From Bacillota bacterium (lineage in GTDB: Bacteria; Bacillota; Clostridia; Saccharofermentanales; Fastidiosipilaceae): DNA of 64,000 nt. Each line of letters opens with the position of its first letter. Within the stretch, counting starts at the first letter, position 1. Where the stretch lies: positions 1-64,000 of the forward strand of contig JAEZWR010000031.1 of NCBI GenBank assembly GCA_023420115.1. The letters run 5' to 3'. The notes under the pieces are model-generated. The model had not been told where the DNA came from and searched no databases. It saw only the letters and a program-made list of their open reading frames with translations. The translations under genes and the position numbers were made by a program. Below are positions 44,003 to 53,617 of this stretch, piece by piece.

Positions 44003-45253
44003 TTGCTTAAATTTTATATAGCTACGATAGCCAATGCGATGAATTTATTTCTCTTAGTTGGAGCGACTTCGGCTCTATATAGACTTAAGAGAAGTCAGAG
44101 TAGAGATAGACATTTAAGATATGTATATCTCATTTCTTTTATATTGGCAGTAATTAATGCATATGTAAGATATGTACCCAATTTAGTTCACAGGGCGTCG
44201 CTATCTTTTTATAGTGCATTTCCACTTCTTTTGGCTTCTCTTTTTCTATTATTTTCAATGTTTAGATATGCTCCAGAGAAGGGAGAAGCAAGACATAAGA
44301 GATATTTTGCACCCTGTCTTTTTTTCTTTATTATAAGTGCAGTCTTTTATTACCTACCCAAAGTCCTATTGCTTATTACACAATTCTCTTCATATGGTGA
44401 AGTTTACACTTTCACTGATATGAGTTTGCGCGTCATGGGATATCTCCTAGGCTTGTTTGTGATGTGTATATCTGCATATATTGTATTCCGAGGTGCGATC
44501 GCACTTGATTATGAAATGTGCAGAATATTTATTCTTGCTGCAATAATTGTTTTTGATATTCCAGTTGTGAATGATATTATTCTTAGACTGTATCAGCTTA
44601 AGATTATTCCTAAAAATCCATTTATATTTAAGACAATTGCCTTTGTCTCAAATAATGCATCGCTTTTTATCTACTTAATAATGATCGCTCTATGCGGTTT
44701 ACCTTTGATGATGCTTATAGTTCAGAAACGTATGCCGATGACATTTTCTAATCCTGCCGAGGCGAGGAAACTGAGGGCACTTAAAAGAAGAATGCGCAGA
44801 ACAGCATCGGCTATAGTTGCTTCATTTTTTGTTGTCTTTATGACACTTGGTGTGATAAAAGCTCTTCACGAGAGAGAGATACCTCTTTCTCCACCAGAAG
44901 AGTATGAGTTCAAAGATGGAGAGGCCTTAATACCTTTAAGTCTTTTGGAAGACGGTCATTTACACAGGTTTTCTTATAAATCAAAGGATGGCTATGATGT
45001 AAGTTTTATATGTTTAGAGAAAAACAAGGGGAATTTTGCTGCTTGTTATGATGCTTGTGAAATTTGTGGAGCTGCTGGGTATTTGGAACGAAAAGATGAA
45101 GTAGTTTGTAAGCTCTGTGATGTAGTTATGAATAGAGGTACCATTGGATTTAAAGGTGGTTGTAACCCAATTCCTATAAAATTTACTGTCGATAGTGAAT
45201 ATCTAAGGATAACACAAGAGGATTTAGAAACAGAAGCATATAGATTTCGTTGA
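44003..45253 (+). CDS. DUF2318-domain membrane protein
   Basis: A 416-aa membrane protein. About seven hydrophobic segments fill residues 1-250, then one more anchor near 268-288. The extracytoplasmic C terminus is a DUF2318 domain with paired cysteines: CYDACEICG, CKLC and GGCNPIP. These could bind a metal or Fe-S centre. DUF2318 proteins recur in FTR1/Tp34 iron loci, where a redox role is suspected. The start is TTG with AAGGTGAAG upstream. Reduction of iron or of a partner outside the membrane is inference. Confidence 0.82.
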   Translation: MLKFYIATIANAMNLFLLVGATSALYRLKRSQSRDRHLRYVYLISFILAVINAYVRYVPNLVHRASLSFYSAFPLLLASLFLLFSMFRYAPEKGEARHKRYFAPCLFFFIISAVFYYLPKVLLLITQFSSYGEVYTFTDMSLRVMGYLLGLFVMCISAYIVFRGAIALDYEMCRIFILAAIIVFDIPVVNDIILRLYQLKIIPKNPFIFKTIAFVSNNASLFIYLIMIALCGLPLMMLIVQKRMPMTFSNPAEARKLRALKRRMRRTASAIVASFFVVFMTLGVIKALHEREIPLSPPEEYEFKDGEALIPLSLLEDGHLHRFSYKSKDGYDVSFICLEKNKGNFAACYDACEICGAAGYLERKDEVVCKLCDVVMNRGTIGFKGGCNPIPIKFTVDSEYLRITQEDLETEAYRFR

Positions 45254-45302
45254 TATCAACTACATTTATTCATAGCTTAAATACACTCAGGAGGATAAAG
45301 TT

Positions 45303-46598
45303 TTGTTTTGGAGAATGGTTAAAGGGACTCTTTTTAGGCAACATAGCAAGATGCTGATGATTGCTTTTACAGTAGCCCTAGGTGCATCGTTAGCTACTTC
45401 AATGATAAATGTCATGATGGGTGTAGGTGATAAGGTTAATTCTGAACTTAAAACATATGGTGCTAATATTATGGTTCAAGCTCAAGAGGCCTCATTGCTC
45501 GATGATGTATATGGAATAGATAATAGTATTGATGGTGAAGAAGCAAATTCATTTTTAAAAGAGGAAGAATTACCCTTAATAAAAACAATATTTTGGGGAT
45601 TTAATATCAAAGATTATGCTCCATATCTAAGTATTAATGCTGATCTTAAGTATGAAAATAACAATAAAAAGATTAGACTCATTGGTACATGGATAAAGAA
45701 ACACATGAAGATAAATACCGGTGAGGATCTCACTACGGGAATGTCAAATTTAAAATCGTGGTGGGATATAGATGGCGATTGGCCTAGTGAAAATGAAACA
45801 GAGGCCTGTATGGTAGGTGAGACATTAGCTGATGAGCTTGGGATCAAAGTAGGTGATACTTTGACTATTTCCTCTGTTGCAGGTAGTGAAAGTTTAAAAG
45901 TAAGTGGTATTTTCAGCTCTGGCGATACAGATGATGATGCTATTTATTGTGATTTGAATCGAGCACAGGCAATTTCAGGTTTGGAAGGAAAAGTTGGCAA
46001 GATTGAAGTTTCAGCTTTGACTACACCAGATAACGATCTCGCAAGAAAGGCGGCAATTAATCCTAAGTCCTTGACGGTTAAAGAGTGGGAGGCTTGGTAC
46101 TGTACAGCATATGTTTCTGCTATTTCTTATCAGATACAAGAAGTAATTACAGATTCTGTAGCCAAGCCAGTTCGTAAGGTCGCTGAGTCAGAGGGTGCTA
46201 TATTAAGAAAAACAGAGACTTTAATGCTACTTATTACAATTCTTAGTTTATTAGGTTCAGCACTCGGAATCTCAAATCTCGTAACAGCAAGTGTAATGGA
46301 AAGATCATCTGAAATTGGCTTGCTAAAGGCAATTGGAGCTCATAATTCAGCTGTTGTTATAGTTATTTTGACTGAAATTGTCATAACCGGTTTATTCGGT
46401 GGAGTAATTGGTTATGGTATAGGTTTATTATTTACTCAACTTATAGCGTATGGTGTATTTTCATCTAGCATCCCTTTTTCACCTCTTGCTATTCCCATTA
46501 TTGCAATAATGGTTGTGGTAGTCACAATTTTGGGAAGTTTACCAGCAATAAAGTATCTTCTTTCTCTAAAACCTGCGGAGGTGCTACATGGCAGATAA
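45303..46598 (+). CDS. FtsX/MacB-type ABC permease of the iron island (1)
   Basis: A 431-aa permease: one N-terminal membrane segment (about 18-40), a large extracytoplasmic domain (about 45-300) and three C-terminal segments. The loop ERSSEIGLLKAIGAHNSAV is the family signature. It starts at TTG with AGGAGG eight bases upstream and overlaps the next permease gene by 11 bases. Together with that gene and the ATPase at 47920 it forms a heterodimeric MacB-type complex, as in P19/FTR1 loci of other bacteria. Its cargo is unknown. Confidence 0.88.
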   Translation: MFWRMVKGTLFRQHSKMLMIAFTVALGASLATSMINVMMGVGDKVNSELKTYGANIMVQAQEASLLDDVYGIDNSIDGEEANSFLKEEELPLIKTIFWGFNIKDYAPYLSINADLKYENNNKKIRLIGTWIKKHMKINTGEDLTTGMSNLKSWWDIDGDWPSENETEACMVGETLADELGIKVGDTLTISSVAGSESLKVSGIFSSGDTDDDAIYCDLNRAQAISGLEGKVGKIEVSALTTPDNDLARKAAINPKSLTVKEWEAWYCTAYVSAISYQIQEVITDSVAKPVRKVAESEGAILRKTETLMLLITILSLLGSALGISNLVTASVMERSSEIGLLKAIGAHNSAVVIVILTEIVITGLFGGVIGYGIGLLFTQLIAYGVFSSSIPFSPLAIPIIAIMVVVVTILGSLPAIKYLLSLKPAEVLHGR

Positions 46599-47844
46599 AT
46601 ACAATACTACAAAAGGTAAAGATAAGAAGGATAGAAAAGTCCGCTCAGTTGCTATGTATTTGAGAATGCTATCAGCCTCGCTTCTCAGACGAAAGTCAAG
46701 AATGTTAGTGGCACTTCTTGCCGTTGCTGTAGGTAGTACAATCTTATCAGGTTTACTTACAATTTATTATGATATTCCAAGACAGCTTGAGCATGAGTTT
46801 AGAAGCTATGGGGCAAATTTAATTATTCTGCCTCAAGATGGACAAATAAGGATAAGTAATAATAGTGTTGATGAATTGAGAGAATTGATCCCAAAGGATA
46901 AATTGATTGGTATCGCCGCTTATAATTACAAAAATGTAAAAGTTAATGAGCAACCATATAGAATTGCTGCTACTAATTTAGAAGAAGCACATAAAAATAG
47001 TCCATACTGGTTAATAAAGGGGCAGTTCCCCGAATCTGAGGGTGAGGTTATGATTGGTAATGACCTAGCCAGAAATAATGGAATAAAAGTTGGCGATAGC
47101 TTTCAGGTTGCGATGACAGAGGATAATAGTCAAGTAGCTCATGGTAATGATAAAAAGAGAGACAAAGATTCTATCAGTACTGTAGATGTGAGTGCAAATA
47201 CTATTGAGCGCACATACAAAGCCAGTGCAATAGTTGTAACTGGAGGAGCAGAAGACAGTTTCATATTCATGAATTCTGATGATCTTACGAAATTAGATAG
47301 AAAAGATGATGGAAGATATGATGTTATAGAGTGCTCTGTTATAGGCTCTGAAGATGAAATAAAAGAATTTGCAACAAAAATAGAAAATAATATTTCAGAA
47401 CTGAGGCCGAGGCCAGCTAAAAGACTGACAGCTTCTCAAGATGTTGTTCTTGAAAAATTGAAGAGTTTGATTTGGTTGGTAACAGTTATAGTTTTGATTT
47501 TAACTATGATCTCTGTTTCAACAACGATGATGGCGGTAGTAACAGAACGAAAGAAAGAGATTGCCCTTAAAAAAGCTCTCGGTGCAAAAAATGATGAAGT
47601 GGTTATGGAGTTTTTGGGAGAGGGTGTGTTCTTAGGTCTATTCGGTGGTTTATTAGGAAGCATATTAGGATATTTCTTCGCTCAACGAGTAAGTGAAGAA
47701 GTTTTTGCAAGAGCAATCAGTTTCCATTTTATTCTTTTACCAGCTACTATACTGATTGCTGTTGTTATTACGGTGGTAGCTTGTTCTATGCCTGTTAGAA
47801 AAACACTTGATATTAAGCCGGCACTCGTTCTTAAAGGTGAATAG
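46588..47844 (+). CDS. FtsX/MacB-type ABC permease of the iron island (2)
   Basis: A 418-aa partner of the preceding permease, with the same layout: a basic cytoplasmic N terminus, one membrane segment (about 38-60), an extracytoplasmic domain and three C-terminal segments. TERKKEIALKKALGAKNDEV is the signature loop. Its start lies inside the end of the upstream gene, so translation is coupled. The two permeases are related but clearly diverged, consistent with a heterodimer. Confidence 0.88.
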   Translation: MADKYNTTKGKDKKDRKVRSVAMYLRMLSASLLRRKSRMLVALLAVAVGSTILSGLLTIYYDIPRQLEHEFRSYGANLIILPQDGQIRISNNSVDELRELIPKDKLIGIAAYNYKNVKVNEQPYRIAATNLEEAHKNSPYWLIKGQFPESEGEVMIGNDLARNNGIKVGDSFQVAMTEDNSQVAHGNDKKRDKDSISTVDVSANTIERTYKASAIVVTGGAEDSFIFMNSDDLTKLDRKDDGRYDVIECSVIGSEDEIKEFATKIENNISELRPRPAKRLTASQDVVLEKLKSLIWLVTVIVLILTMISVSTTMMAVVTERKKEIALKKALGAKNDEVVMEFLGEGVFLGLFGGLLGSILGYFFAQRVSEEVFARAISFHFILLPATILIAVVITVVACSMPVRKTLDIKPALVLKGE

Positions 47845-47919
47845 TTTTGATTTGCTTATAATTTTAGATATTCTGGAATATTCTATTAGTAGTAGAAATA
47901 GCAATTGAAAGGTAATGAT

Positions 47920-48651
47920 ATGAGTGGTGAACTAAATAATAATAGTAATAAAGATAGTTTAGACTTATATAATAAATTAAAAAATGACAAGGTTATCTTG
48001 GAACTGAAGGATGTATCTAAGATATATGGTGAGCTTTATGCTTTGGACCATGTTAATTTGAGTGTCAAAGAAGGTGAGTGGCTATCTATTATGGGTCCTT
48101 CCGGAAGTGGCAAGACGACAATGATGAATATCATAGGTAGCATGGATACACCGAGTGAGGGCCAGGTCTTCTTGGATGGAAGAGATATATCTAAGGAAGA
48201 TGCTAAAGGGCTTACTGAAATTAGACGCGACAAAATAGGCCTTGTATTTCAACAGTTTCATTTAGTTAATTATTTGAATGCATTAGAAAATGTTATGCTT
48301 GCTCAATATTATCATTCTATCCCAGATGAAAAAGAGGCTATGGAGGCACTAGAAGCAGTCGGTCTTAAAGAGAGAGCCAAGCATCTTCCAGCTCAACTTT
48401 CAGGTGGAGAACAGCAACGAGTATGTATTGCAAGAGCTTTGATCAATCATCCTAGAATTTTGCTTGCTGACGAGCCAACAGGAAATCTCGATGAAAAAAA
48501 TGAGTATATAGTTTTGGATATTCTTAGAGATTTGCACAAAAAAGGAACAACCATAATTGTCGTTACCCATGACCCTGAAGTAGGTCTTGAGGCGGAGCGT
48601 TGTGTAATTCTTGAGCATGGAAAAATTGTTGAGGATAGGAAACAAAATTAA
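47920..48651 (+). CDS. ABC transporter ATP-binding protein of the iron island (1)
   Basis: A 243-aa LolD/MacB-type ATPase: Walker A GPSGSGKTT, QQFHLVNYLNALENVML, signature LSGGEQQRVCIARA and Walker B ILLADEPTGNLDEKN. I use ATG 47920, with AAAGG seven bases upstream, in place of an in-frame TTG five codons earlier. It completes the two-permease complex encoded just before it. Confidence 0.9.
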   Translation: MSGELNNNSNKDSLDLYNKLKNDKVILELKDVSKIYGELYALDHVNLSVKEGEWLSIMGPSGSGKTTMMNIIGSMDTPSEGQVFLDGRDISKEDAKGLTEIRRDKIGLVFQQFHLVNYLNALENVMLAQYYHSIPDEKEAMEALEAVGLKERAKHLPAQLSGGEQQRVCIARALINHPRILLADEPTGNLDEKNEYIVLDILRDLHKKGTTIIVVTHDPEVGLEAERCVILEHGKIVEDRKQN

Positions 48652-48694
48652 ATTTTTGATTTATCAAATAAGTGACGTGGGAGTGCTTTTTATT

Positions 48695-49210
48695 ATGAAG
48701 AAAAATTTTTGTCGTTGTTTGAGTGTTGCTATGCTCTCTCTTATGATAGCTGGTTTAACATCATGTGGGAATTCAAGTGGTGAAGCAAATAAGAGTAATT
48801 TGGTTTATCAAGATGGTGATTACGAAGCGGAGAGCAGTCTAAAAGATGAACATGGAGGGTATGGCAAAATAAAGATTCATGTCAGTGGGGGGAAAATTTC
48901 TGATGTCAGTTTTGAGGTGTACAAGAGTGACGGAAGTATAAAAGATAAGACTTATGCCACTGATCAAAATGAGGGTCTTTATAAAATTGCTCAAAATAGT
49001 TTGTTGGCGATAGATGAACTTGAGGGAGCTCTGGTAAAAACACAGGACGTGAGTAAAGTCGATACAGTAAGTGGGGCAACATGGAATTCCGATCTCTTTA
49101 GAGATGCGGCTCGCAAGGCTCTGTCTGAGGCTTCTGGTGTAGATTTGACGATTAATGAAGATAATGAATCTCTTTCTTTGGTGGAGGATGAGTTGAATGG
49201 AGATAAATAG
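48695..49210 (+). CDS. FMN-binding-domain lipoprotein
   Basis: A 171-aa exported lipoprotein: basic N terminus, hydrophobic core, lipobox LTSC near residue 24, Gly/Ser linker, then an FMN-binding domain. VSGGKISDVSFEVY and the flavinylation motif SGAT in DTVSGATWNSD are visible; in this family ApbE attaches FMN to the motif Thr. Start at ATG 48695, since the upstream in-frame starts lie in the ATPase gene and would spoil the signal peptide. A flavin electron carrier beside FTR1, Tp34 and DUF2318 suggests extracytoplasmic iron redox chemistry (inference). No apbE is in the window. Confidence 0.88.
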   Translation: MKKNFCRCLSVAMLSLMIAGLTSCGNSSGEANKSNLVYQDGDYEAESSLKDEHGGYGKIKIHVSGGKISDVSFEVYKSDGSIKDKTYATDQNEGLYKIAQNSLLAIDELEGALVKTQDVSKVDTVSGATWNSDLFRDAARKALSEASGVDLTINEDNESLSLVEDELNGDK

Positions 49211-49688
49211 GGAAAATGAAAGTGATATCACTAAGACTTTGTCTATCAAGACTAGACTTGCTTATTTCATTGCGCCAATTATTTTTTGCATAATGATAAT
49301 TATGACTCTGGAAATTTTTGCACCAGTTTGTGGGGTTGAGAAGTTTAGACTTTTTGATAGTGATTTGACTCCACATCGTTGCTTAGAGTCTGCAAGATGG
49401 ATTTGTATTTCAGCATTTATAAGTCTTTTTTTATTAATTATCGCGTTGTTTATTAAACCTAAATTTATAATTTTTATAGAGCTTGTGGTTGTGATTTTTG
49501 CTGTAGTTAACATTCTTTTACCTATTGTTGGAACTGGAGCTTGTTCTATGCCATCAATGGTTTGCAGAAAGCACAGCTTCCCTATGACTAATGCCCTATC
49601 AGTATTTATTATTTTGTCTCTTATTATTAGAAGACTTATAACTACGGTAAAAAAGAAAAGCATGAGATATTCAGGGAAAAGTGAATAG
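49197..49688 (+). CDS. DUF4418-family membrane protein
   Basis: A 163-aa protein with four hydrophobic segments. Conserved cysteines lie in APVCGV, HRCLES, TGACSMPSMVCRK, on or near the outer face. This layout matches DUF4418 proteins, which occur in FTR1/Tp34 and MacB-type loci. Its start overlaps the end of the FMN-binding gene, with GGAGG nine bases upstream, so the two are coupled. The Cys pairs could carry electrons or a metal; function is not established. Confidence 0.7.
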   Translation: MEINRENESDITKTLSIKTRLAYFIAPIIFCIMIIMTLEIFAPVCGVEKFRLFDSDLTPHRCLESARWICISAFISLFLLIIALFIKPKFIIFIELVVVIFAVVNILLPIVGTGACSMPSMVCRKHSFPMTNALSVFIILSLIIRRLITTVKKKSMRYSGKSE

Positions 49689-49732
49689 TAATTTAGGGAT
49701 GCGACTTGAACTTGATTGCGAAAGGATTTTAA

Positions 49733-51082
49733 ATGAACGATAGCTTAAAGGATGACAATAAAAATAATAAGCAGCAGAATAAGACCACAAATAGTTCTAT
49801 ATCCGAATCTTCAATGAATATTGATTCAAAAGAATACTCTTTTCTAAATGGACAGAAATTAAAATCTGTAAAATCTTTGGATATTGCTTATTCAAATCTT
49901 CTCAGAAGACCAGCTCGTTCATTTACTTTATTTTTGATATCGTTTCTATTCTCTTTTGTTATGCTTTTTTCATCTTATCTTTCGTCGTCACTTGAAAATG
50001 GTATCAGAGCTATTGGGAATAGGCTCGGGGCTGACATTATCGTCGCTCCTGCTGGATATGGAGGGAAGATTCAGTCTGCAATTCTTAGAGGAGAGGCAGC
50101 AGATGTTTATTTTTCTGCTTCAATTCTTGATGAACTCAAGAATTTTACTGAGGTTGATATGGCAAGTCCAGAATTGTATGTGCAGACACTTTCTGCAGGT
50201 TGTTGTTCATATCCAATTCAACTTATCGGTTTCGATCCAGCAAGTAGTTTTACAGTTAGAGCATGGCTAGATGAAAAATTGGAGAATGAATTACAAGACC
50301 ATGAGATAGTGGTTGGTGCGAATATTTCTGCAGATGTCGGAAGCAGTTTGCGTTTCTTTAATATAGATTTTAAGGTGATTGGCAGAATGAATAGGAGTGG
50401 AACTGAGTTTGATAATTCAGTATTTATGACTATTGAGTCGGCTAGATCCCTCCTTAAATCTGATATTATGAAAATTGTTAGAGATGAGAGAAAAATTGAT
50501 TTTGACTTCGATAAGGATCAGGCTCTTTCTACTATACTTATTAGAGTAAAGGATGGTGTAAGTGTTTCTGAGTTTTCTGATAAATTGAAAGATCATTTTA
50601 AAGGGAGACTGATTTATCCATTAACTGCTCAAACTTTTCTTCAAGATACGCGAAGTAAATTTTCATTAATAAGAGTTTTTTCAATAATTAATATTATTGT
50701 TTTTGCTCTAGTTCTTTTTATAAGCACCTATGTTATATATGGGGCGATAATAAAGGAACGCAGGCAAGAGCTTACCTCTCTTAGAATAATTGGCGCAAAA
50801 AAAAGATTCATAACAGGTATTTTCCTTAAGGAAGGTGCAGTGCTAGCAAGCCTTGCTTGTGTTTGTTCAGCTATTTTTTCCTTAATCATTATTTATTCGT
50901 TCTCGTCATATCTCAGAGAGCTTTTGGCCTTACCTTGGTTAGAGCCCAATGCTTTGAATCTTATTTTTATTATGATTCGAAATTTTATTTATACTCTGAT
51001 TATTGCTCTAGCTGCACTTTGGTTTAATTGCTATAAAATGAATAAAAAAGAAATTAACGAGTTACTTGGAGCAGCCGATTAA
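49733..51082 (+). CDS. FtsX-type ABC permease of the iron island (3)
   Basis: A 449-aa permease with an extended polar N terminus (about 1-58), one membrane segment (62-84), an extracytoplasmic domain and three C-terminal segments. IKERRQELTSLRIIGAKKRF is the family loop. Unlike the two earlier permeases it has a single ATPase partner, encoded 116 bases downstream, and so would be a homodimeric complex. AAAGGA precedes ATG 49733. Confidence 0.85.
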   Translation: MNDSLKDDNKNNKQQNKTTNSSISESSMNIDSKEYSFLNGQKLKSVKSLDIAYSNLLRRPARSFTLFLISFLFSFVMLFSSYLSSSLENGIRAIGNRLGADIIVAPAGYGGKIQSAILRGEAADVYFSASILDELKNFTEVDMASPELYVQTLSAGCCSYPIQLIGFDPASSFTVRAWLDEKLENELQDHEIVVGANISADVGSSLRFFNIDFKVIGRMNRSGTEFDNSVFMTIESARSLLKSDIMKIVRDERKIDFDFDKDQALSTILIRVKDGVSVSEFSDKLKDHFKGRLIYPLTAQTFLQDTRSKFSLIRVFSIINIIVFALVLFISTYVIYGAIIKERRQELTSLRIIGAKKRFITGIFLKEGAVLASLACVCSAIFSLIIIYSFSSYLRELLALPWLEPNALNLIFIMIRNFIYTLIIALAALWFNCYKMNKKEINELLGAAD

Positions 51083-51198
51083 GCAAATTTGAGTATTTAT
51101 CATTATTTAAATTAAAGTGTTAATCAAGTTGTAATATAGGATATTTAGTGTACCTGACTAGTTTTAGATTAATCAAAGCTTATAGCTAGGAGATGGAT

Positions 51199-51942
51199 AT
51201 GCCATTACTTGAAATAAAAAATTTAACAAAGTATTACAGTCGCTCCGGCTCGTATTTTAAAGTTCTAGATAACTTAGATTTATGTGTAAACGAGGGGGAC
51301 TTTTGCCAAATTGTTGGACGATCTGGATCTGGGAAATCTACTTTACTAAATATAATTTCAAATTTGATTGAGATTGACGGCGGCGAGCTTATATTTGATG
51401 GTAAACAAATAAAAAGTTTCACGGATATTACCACTTCTGATAGAGAAGATGTAGACGAAATGATTAAACGTGAGAAGAATCATGTCTATTCACTTCCCGA
51501 GAATATAGCTTATATGCCACAGGGAATTAAGCTGTTGCCAAATTTAACGGTATGGCAAAATATTAGGCTTGCCTATGATCTATATGCTCAAAAGAAGCAG
51601 ATATTTATTAAGGAAGCAGATTTTGTTTCATATGCAGAAGAACTTATTGTACGGTCTAAAATAATGGATATATTAGATTCTTATCCAGCGAGTCTTTCTG
51701 GTGGAGAAAATAAAAGAGTTCAACTTGTGCGCAGTCTTCTTCTCAAACCGAGACTACTTTTGTGTGACGAACCACTTTCAGATCTTGATGCTGTTAGTAG
51801 ACAAGAGATTATGGAGTTGCTTTTTGAATGTAATAAATTTACGACGATTATAATGGTTACCCACGATCTTGATTATGTTAATAAAACTATCTGTTATACA
51901 ATGACGGAGGGTAGGCTAGAACGTGGGATATGTTTGCTTTAA
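51199..51942 (+). CDS. ABC transporter ATP-binding protein of the iron island (2)
   Basis: A 247-aa ATPase: Walker A GRSGSGKST, signature LSGGENKRVQLVRS and Walker B LLLCDEPLSDLD. Signature and Walker B residues differ from the first ATPase of the island (ENKR for EQQR, PLSDLD for PTGNLD), so they serve different complexes. An insertion of about 20 residues follows the Walker A half (near SFTDITTSDREDVDE). I use ATG 51199, six bases after AGGAG; the ATG at 51193 touches that site. Confidence 0.88.
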   Translation: MPLLEIKNLTKYYSRSGSYFKVLDNLDLCVNEGDFCQIVGRSGSGKSTLLNIISNLIEIDGGELIFDGKQIKSFTDITTSDREDVDEMIKREKNHVYSLPENIAYMPQGIKLLPNLTVWQNIRLAYDLYAQKKQIFIKEADFVSYAEELIVRSKIMDILDSYPASLSGGENKRVQLVRSLLLKPRLLLCDEPLSDLDAVSRQEIMELLFECNKFTTIIMVTHDLDYVNKTICYTMTEGRLERGICLL

Positions 51943-52021
51943 ATATATGGTTGTTTTAATGGTATAATGCTATGCTGTTGGCTTGATAGATCAATTTTAG
52001 TGGAGTCAAAGAGGGGGGCTT

Positions 52022-52552
52022 ATGATAAAAATATTTGAAAAAAGGCAAGATAATAGAATCACTGAATTATGTGTATTTGCTATTATGATTGCTCTCGATG
52101 TGGTCTTATCACGTTTTCTTTCATTCAAGACTTTTGATACCAAGTTATCACTGTCATTTTTAACTACTGTGTTTATTGCAGTAAGTTATGGACCTTATAA
52201 ATCAGCTCTATTTGCTATTATATGTGACTTGATTGGAGCTTTGTTATTTCCATTTGGACCATATTTCTTTGGGTTCACAGCTACAGCTGGATTGAGAGGT
52301 TTAATTTGGGGAATGTTCTTATATGAAAGAAAGTCATTGAAGTCAATATTGTTAGCAGTTTTTAGTGAACAAATAATTTGTAGCTTGATACTAAATTCTC
52401 TTTGGATCAGCTATTTATATCACACTCCTTATATTGTTAATATTGGTAAACGAATGGCATTCCAAGTTCCTGCCGTTGCTATATTAGAACTTGTTGTCTT
52501 ATCTATGCTTATCTTAGGGTTTAAAAAAGAAAATTGGAAAATTCTTGAATAG
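52022..52552 (+). CDS. folT: ECF transporter S component, folate family (FolT-like)
   Basis: A 176-aa membrane protein with about six segments. The pattern LSLSFLTTVFIAVSYGPYKSAL and DLIGALLFPFGPYFFGFTATAGLRGLIWG fits the folate-binding S component family; key residues are the G-P-Y-F and L-R-G-L-I-G positions. It would bind folate and pair with an ECF module (EcfA, EcfA', EcfT) encoded elsewhere. GAGGGGGG precedes the start. It has its own terminator, so it is likely a single-gene unit. Confidence 0.78.
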   Translation: MIKIFEKRQDNRITELCVFAIMIALDVVLSRFLSFKTFDTKLSLSFLTTVFIAVSYGPYKSALFAIICDLIGALLFPFGPYFFGFTATAGLRGLIWGMFLYERKSLKSILLAVFSEQIICSLILNSLWISYLYHTPYIVNIGKRMAFQVPAVAILELVVLSMLILGFKKENWKILE

Positions 52553-52586
52553 TTAAAATGTTGATATTTTGAATAATAAATTTTTA

Positions 52587-52628
52587 ATGGACACCATTTT
52601 GAAATTACATATATGGTGTCCATTTTTA
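52587..52628 (+). terminator. Terminator after folT
   Basis: ATGGACACCAT and ATGGTGTCCAT pair perfectly around a 15-base loop and are followed by TTTTTATTTG. Confidence 0.85.
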
Positions 52629-52994
52629 TTTGATGATTTTTTTATTAAATACGGAGATTTTATTGTTCTATAACTTCTGTTTTTGTCCATCATATCTATA
52701 TAACTATATTCATAATTATAAATTGTATATGTTTTTAGTTTTTTAACACCTAGCAAAATATTAAATATAATTTAGACTTTTTTCATAAAGCTTTTGTTTT
52801 AATTTGTAGGTGTTTAATTTATAAATTATGGCTAATATTTTTATTTATAGAGTATATGTAAAGAATAAAATATCAAAATTAAAGAATGCCATACAAAATA
52901 AGCATGGCATTATAAATATTTGCAAAATATACAAAATAATCTACAATGATTAAAGTAATATTGTTAAATGTTCTAGTTAAGGGGGATAATTATT
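52629..52994. other. Very AT-rich non-coding interval before the secreted pair
   Basis: No gene is seen. AATGCCAT and ATGGCATT (52885-52911) form an 8-bp inverted repeat with an 11-base spacer and no T-run. The ribosome site AAGGGGG follows at 52979. The rest is AT-rich and shows no clear -35/-10 pair. Confidence 0.5.
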
Positions 52995-53606
52995 ATGAGA
53001 AAACTGATATCTGGTATTTTAGTGCTATTATTCACAATAAGTGTATTTGTTGAAAGCGTGAAAATTGGAGCAAAAGAAAGTTGTTTCTATAATGAAAAAT
53101 ACGAAAAAATGATTATCGAACAAATAATGAAAGATAATCCGAATGCTAAGGATATAAAAATTGAAAGAATAGTTTTCGATAAATCAATTCAACCTCCTAT
53201 AGAGTATCAAAGTATAATGCCGTTATTAGCTAGTAGATATAAGTATCAAAAAATAGCTGATGGATCAGATATTGCATTGAAAAGTAGAATAATATGTAGA
53301 CTCGGAAAGGGTGCTAAATATGTTTTAAAAAGGAAAGAATCCATTTCCCTAAATGCAAGTATTTCAGGAAAAGATGTTGGTTTATTTAATTTTGGAGGCA
53401 GTGTAACAGGAACGCTTGAAGTTGGTTTAGAGCTACAAGGAGTACCTGAGAATAAAAGAGCATCACGTAGAGTACACGCAATTACGATATATGGAAGAAT
53501 TAGGCGATACAAGGTTTGGGTTAATACGCCTCAAGGAAAGAAGAATCCTTGGTACAACACTATTGAAGAACCTGAATATTGGGCACATGTTTCTTGGTAT
53601 GAATAG
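52995..53606 (+). CDS. Secreted protein of unknown function (1)
   Basis: A 203-aa protein with a signal peptide (RKLISGILVLLFTISVFV, cleavage likely near residue 27). The mature part has a lysine-rich first half and a Gly- and aromatic-rich second half with segments such as GGSVTGTLEVGLEL and GRIRRYKVWVNTP, consistent with beta structure. No lipobox, LPXTG or catalytic motif is visible. I do not recognise the family. It is followed after 11 bases by another exported protein, so the two form an operon. Confidence 0.65.
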   Translation: MRKLISGILVLLFTISVFVESVKIGAKESCFYNEKYEKMIIEQIMKDNPNAKDIKIERIVFDKSIQPPIEYQSIMPLLASRYKYQKIADGSDIALKSRIICRLGKGAKYVLKRKESISLNASISGKDVGLFNFGGSVTGTLEVGLELQGVPENKRASRRVHAITIYGRIRRYKVWVNTPQGKKNPWYNTIEEPEYWAHVSWYE

Positions 53607-53617
53607 GAGTTATAAAA

